Shown here one piece after another: positions 6,605-8,503 of a stretch of 8,503 bases of DNA. Position numbers and translations under genes: made by a program. Numbering within the stretch: the stretch's first letter is position 1; every line of letters begins with the position of its first letter. Below the pieces are notes generated by a model. The model was not told where the DNA came from. It made no database searches and saw only the letters and a program-made list of their open reading frames with translations. The stretch comes from Candidatus Rokubacteria bacterium RIFCSPLOWO2_02_FULL_72_37 (lineage in GTDB: Bacteria > Methylomirabilota > Methylomirabilia > Rokubacteriales > CSP1-6): contig MGCE01000027.1 of NCBI GenBank assembly GCA_001790315.1, positions 1 to 8,503 of the forward strand, in the 5' to 3' direction.

Positions 6605-7281
6605 CACGCGTCCTCGTCCTCACCGCCATCGACGTCGAAGCCCGCGGCCTGGCCAGGCACCTGGACCTCGCCCGCGTGCCCGGCGCCGCCCATCCGCACT
6701 TCCGCACCGGCGTCCTCGAGCTCGTGTGCGTCGGGCCCGGCGCCCGGGATCTCGAGGCGCGGGCGGGTGGTCTCGAGCGGCCCGCCCTGCTCGTCTCCGC
6801 CGGCGTGTGCGGCGCGCTCGCGCCGCACCTCAACGAGGGGGATCTCATCGTGCCCGAGGTGGTGCTGGACGCGCGCGGCGCGCGCCACGCGACCGCCGAG
6901 GTCGCCGGCCTCCGGAGGCGCGGCACGCTGCTGGGCGTCACGGAGGTGGTGGCGACGCCCGACGCGAAGGCGCGCCTCTGGCTCGAGACCGGAAGTCTCG
7001 CCTGCGACATGGAATCGGCCGTGATCCTCGCCTGGGCGGCGGCGCGCGGCGTGCCTGCCGCGGTGGTCCGGGCTGTCGCCGACCCGGCCTCGCGGGGCGT
7101 CCCGCCGGACCTCGCGGCGCTCGTCGAGCCGGACGGTCGCGTGCGCTCGGCGCGGGCGGTGCGCGCCGCGCTCGCGCGGCCGCGCGCTCTCGCCGATGCG
7201 CTGGCCCTCCGCAGCGGCACGAACGCCGCGCTGAGGAGCGTGGCCCAGGCACTGGCCCGCATCGCGAGAGATCGCGCGTGA
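6601..7281 (+). CDS. hpnG: Hopanoid-associated nucleoside phosphorylase HpnG
   Basis: HpnG belongs to the purine nucleoside phosphorylase/MTA-SAH nucleosidase superfamily and removes adenine from adenosylhopane, giving (phospho)ribosylhopane. The 226-residue product shows the fold's landmarks: N-terminal strand TRVLVLTAIDVEARGL (2-17), SAGVCGALAPHLNEGDLIVP (66-85), the nucleoside-binding ACDMESAVI (134-142) with the family's Met-Glu pair, and VVRAVADPASRG (155-166), where Asp161 is in the position of the catalytic acid of the family. GTG at 6601 is used as start because it overlaps the previous stop as GTGA and begins exactly at the first strand; no Shine-Dalgarno is evident, which fits translational coupling. 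It is followed by an inverted repeat and a tandem array rather than directly by the next gene. The frame after its TGA remains open through the array, but the protein already has the normal family length. Confidence 0.92.
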   Translation: MTRVLVLTAIDVEARGLARHLDLARVPGAAHPHFRTGVLELVCVGPGARDLEARAGGLERPALLVSAGVCGALAPHLNEGDLIVPEVVLDARGARHATAEVAGLRRRGTLLGVTEVVATPDAKARLWLETGSLACDMESAVILAWAAARGVPAAVVRAVADPASRGVPPDLAALVEPDGRVRSARAVRAALARPRALADALALRSGTNAALRSVAQALARIARDRA

Positions 7282-7282
7282 A

Positions 7283-7310
7283 CCCGCCCTGTCTCCCCCG
7301 CGAGGGCGGG
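7283..7310 (+). terminator. Perfect 8-bp inverted repeat just after hpnG
   Basis: CCCGCCCT at 7283-7290 is exactly complementary to AGGGCGGG at 7303-7310, with a 12-nt loop, one base after the hpnG stop. A second, mutually exclusive hairpin is possible: CCCGC 7297-7301 with GCGGG 7306-7310 around a GAGG loop. No T-run follows, so it is not a classical intrinsic terminator. It could be an RNA-stabilising 3' hairpin, an attenuator, or a pausing site ahead of hpnA. Its last two bases are the first bases of the tandem array. Confidence 0.4.
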
Positions 7311-7600
7311 CGCATCGGCGCCACTCGCATCTGTCTCAGGCCACCCGCGGTCGGAGCCGGCCTCACGGCATGCGGAGATGATGGCAGGCGTATCGGCGCC
7401 ACGCGCACCGGTCTCGGCCCACCCGCGGTCGGAGCCGGCCTCACGGCATGCGGAGATGATGGTAGGCGTATCGGCGCCACGCGCACCGGTCTCGGCCCAC
7501 CCGCGGTCAGAGCCGGCCTCACGGCACTCGATACAACAGGCGGATCGGAGCCCCGGGCATCTGTCTCAGGCCACCCTCGGTCGGATCCGTCCTCATGGCA
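7309..7600 (+). repeat. Tandem array of a 78-bp unit, about 3.8 copies, between hpnG and hpnA
   Basis: Four consecutive copies start with GGCGnATCGG: unit 1 at 7309-7386 (78 bp), unit 2 at 7387-7464 (78 bp), unit 3 at 7465-7538 (74 bp, diverging after its first 62 bases) and unit 4 at 7539-7600 (partial and more diverged). By eye, units 1 and 2 differ at 7 of 78 positions; units 2 and 3 differ at 1 of the first 62. Units 1 and 4 share a 20-base variant centred on ATCTGTCTCAGG, while units 2 and 3 share CACCGGTCTCGGCC at the same place. The array fills almost all of the 313 bp without a gene (7282-7594). I see no credible coding region or strong promoter in it. The end of unit 4 contains the hpnA start codon. 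It could be a minisatellite or a family of intergenic elements present elsewhere in the genome. Confidence 0.93.
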
Positions 7601-8503
7601 CCCGTTACAGTAGACGCGCTCGTCACGGGTGGCACCGGCTTCATCGGCGCCAACGTCGTGCGCGAGCTCCTCGCCGAGGGCCGCACGGTGCGAGTGCTCG
7701 CGCGGCCCGGCAGCAACCGGCGCGCGCTCGCCGGACTCGACGTCGAGGTCTGCGAGGGCGACCTGCGTGACCCGGCCTCGCTCGCGCGGGCGGTCGCAGG
7801 CGCCGGCACGCTCTTTCACGTCGCCGCCGACTACCGGCTCTGGGCCCGCGATCCTCGCGAGCTCTACGGTGTGAACGTCGAGGGCACGCGCGCCATCCTG
7901 CAGGCGGCGGCGGACGCGGGCATCGCGCGGATCGTCTACACGTCGACGGTCGGGGCGCTCGGGATCCCCGCGGACGGCACGCCCGGCACCGAGACCACAC
8001 CGGTCACGCTCCGCGACATGGTGGGGCCCTACAAGATGTCCAAGTACCTGGCGGAGCAGGTGGCCGTGGGCTTCGCGCGCGCCGGCCTCCCCGTGGTCAT
8101 CGTCAATCCGTCGGCGCCGATCGGCCCGTGGGACGTCAAGCCCACGCCCACCGGCCAGATGGTCGTGGACTTCCTCGAGGGGCGGATGTTCGCGACGCTC
8201 GACACCGGACTGAACCTCGTCCACGTGCGCGACGTCGCGCGCGGGCATCTCCTGGCCGCCGCGACGGGCCGGGTCGGCGAGCGGTACATCCTCGGCAACG
8301 CGAATCTCTCGCTCGCGGACATCGGCGCCCTGCTCGCCGAGATCGCGGGGTGCCGCGCGCCGCGCGTGCGCATCCCCTATGCGATCGCGTGGATCGCGGC
8401 CGGCTGCATGGAGGCGGCGGCGCGTCTCACGCGCACGACGCCGCGGGTGCCGCTCGCGGCCGTCAGGATGGCCAGGAAGCGGATGTACTTCAGCTCCGCC
8501 AAG
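7595..8503 (+). CDS. hpnA: Hopanoid-associated NAD(P)-dependent epimerase/reductase HpnA (3' end off the window)
   Basis: HpnA is an extended short-chain dehydrogenase/reductase found in hopanoid clusters and often annotated as dihydroflavonol-4-reductase-like or sugar epimerase; its exact reaction is not established. The visible 303 codons reach the right edge without a stop, and the usual length of about 330 suggests only a short tail is missing. Motifs: Rossmann dinucleotide loop TGGTGFIG (11-18), acidic DLRD (56-59), HVAADYRLW (75-83), TSTVGALG (116-123), catalytic YxxxK as Tyr146 and Lys150 in GPYKMSK, and NPSAPIGPWDVKPTPTG (171-187), typical of HpnA. ATG at 7595 fits the family N terminus; no upstream start is seen in frame nearby and no Shine-Dalgarno is clear. 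The ATG lies in the last copy of the tandem array, at the position where the other copies read ACG. It follows hpnG by 313 bp, unlike the tight spacing upstream. Confidence 0.93.
   Translation, partial: MAPVTVDALVTGGTGFIGANVVRELLAEGRTVRVLARPGSNRRALAGLDVEVCEGDLRDPASLARAVAGAGTLFHVAADYRLWARDPRELYGVNVEGTRAILQAAADAGIARIVYTSTVGALGIPADGTPGTETTPVTLRDMVGPYKMSKYLAEQVAVGFARAGLPVVIVNPSAPIGPWDVKPTPTGQMVVDFLEGRMFATLDTGLNLVHVRDVARGHLLAAATGRVGERYILGNANLSLADIGALLAEIAGCRAPRVRIPYAIAWIAAGCMEAAARLTRTTPRVPLAAVRMARKRMYFSSAK

Noticed and set aside
5174..6607. 477-codon open frame on the minus strand opposite hpnH and the 115-aa gene
   Set aside because: Antisense shadow with biased Arg/Glu/Val/Leu composition; both plus-strand genes are supported by motifs or by tight operon spacing.
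7309..7600. CRISPR array
   Set aside because: Repeats are contiguous 78-bp units with no unique spacers, and no cas genes are near.
7378..7770. 130-codon open frame through the repeats (26-residue repeat peptide), in the same frame as hpnG after its stop
   Set aside because: It runs into hpnA in the wrong frame. The repeat period is a multiple of three, so frames stay open by construction, and hpnG is already complete at its TGA.
6938..8248. 436-codon minus-strand open frame spanning the array and hpnA
   Set aside because: Antisense to hpnA, which has intact Rossmann and YxxxK motifs; the array part is repeat translation.

Overview
The window is a G+C-rich stretch of bacterial DNA (very high by eye, not computed) with a strong G/C bias at third codon positions. 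It carries a hopanoid-biosynthesis locus split into two divergently transcribed gene sets. The presence of an Mla-type lipid transporter and hopanoid genes points to a Gram-negative (diderm) bacterium. The gene combination recalls uncultured soil or sediment lineages such as Methylomirabilota/Rokubacteria or former Deltaproteobacteria. That placement is an impression from gene content and composition, not a phylogenetic result.

Minus strand, 4460 down to 1: squalene-hopene cyclase (shc), then mlaE, mlaF, mlaD and mlaC, the last cut by the left window edge. The junctions are shc/mlaE ATGA overlap, mlaE/mlaF GTGA overlap, mlaF/mlaD TGATG overlap, and a 9-nt mlaD-mlaC gap whose Shine-Dalgarno overlaps the mlaD stop. 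This looks like one translationally coupled operon joining the enzyme that makes the hopane skeleton to a complete ABC/MCE/periplasmic-carrier system for moving lipids between inner and outer membranes.

Plus strand, 4491 to 8503: a CruF/DUF422-family membrane protein (carotenoid hydratase-like), hpnH (radical SAM adenosylhopane synthase), an unrecognised 115-residue protein, hpnG (adenosylhopane nucleoside phosphorylase), a 313-bp non-coding stretch, and hpnA (NAD-dependent epimerase/reductase family, cut by the right edge). The first four genes overlap by 4 nt or are 3 nt apart. Shc makes diploptene/diplopterol, HpnH adds 5'-deoxyadenosine to diploptene, and HpnG removes adenine to give ribosylhopane, the precursor of C35 bacteriohopanepolyols. 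HpnA is a cluster-associated oxidoreductase of uncertain role.

The two sets are separated by only 30 bp (4461-4490). The 313-bp gap between hpnG and hpnA is almost entirely a tandem array of a 78-bp unit (about 3.8 copies, in an A-B-B-A variant order). The hpnA start codon lies inside the last degenerate copy. A perfect 8-bp inverted repeat sits between the hpnG stop and the array. The points most worth following are the shc-mla coupling, the unknown 115-aa protein wedged between hpnH and hpnG, the CruF-like gene heading the hopanoid operon, and the repeat array that carries the hpnA start.
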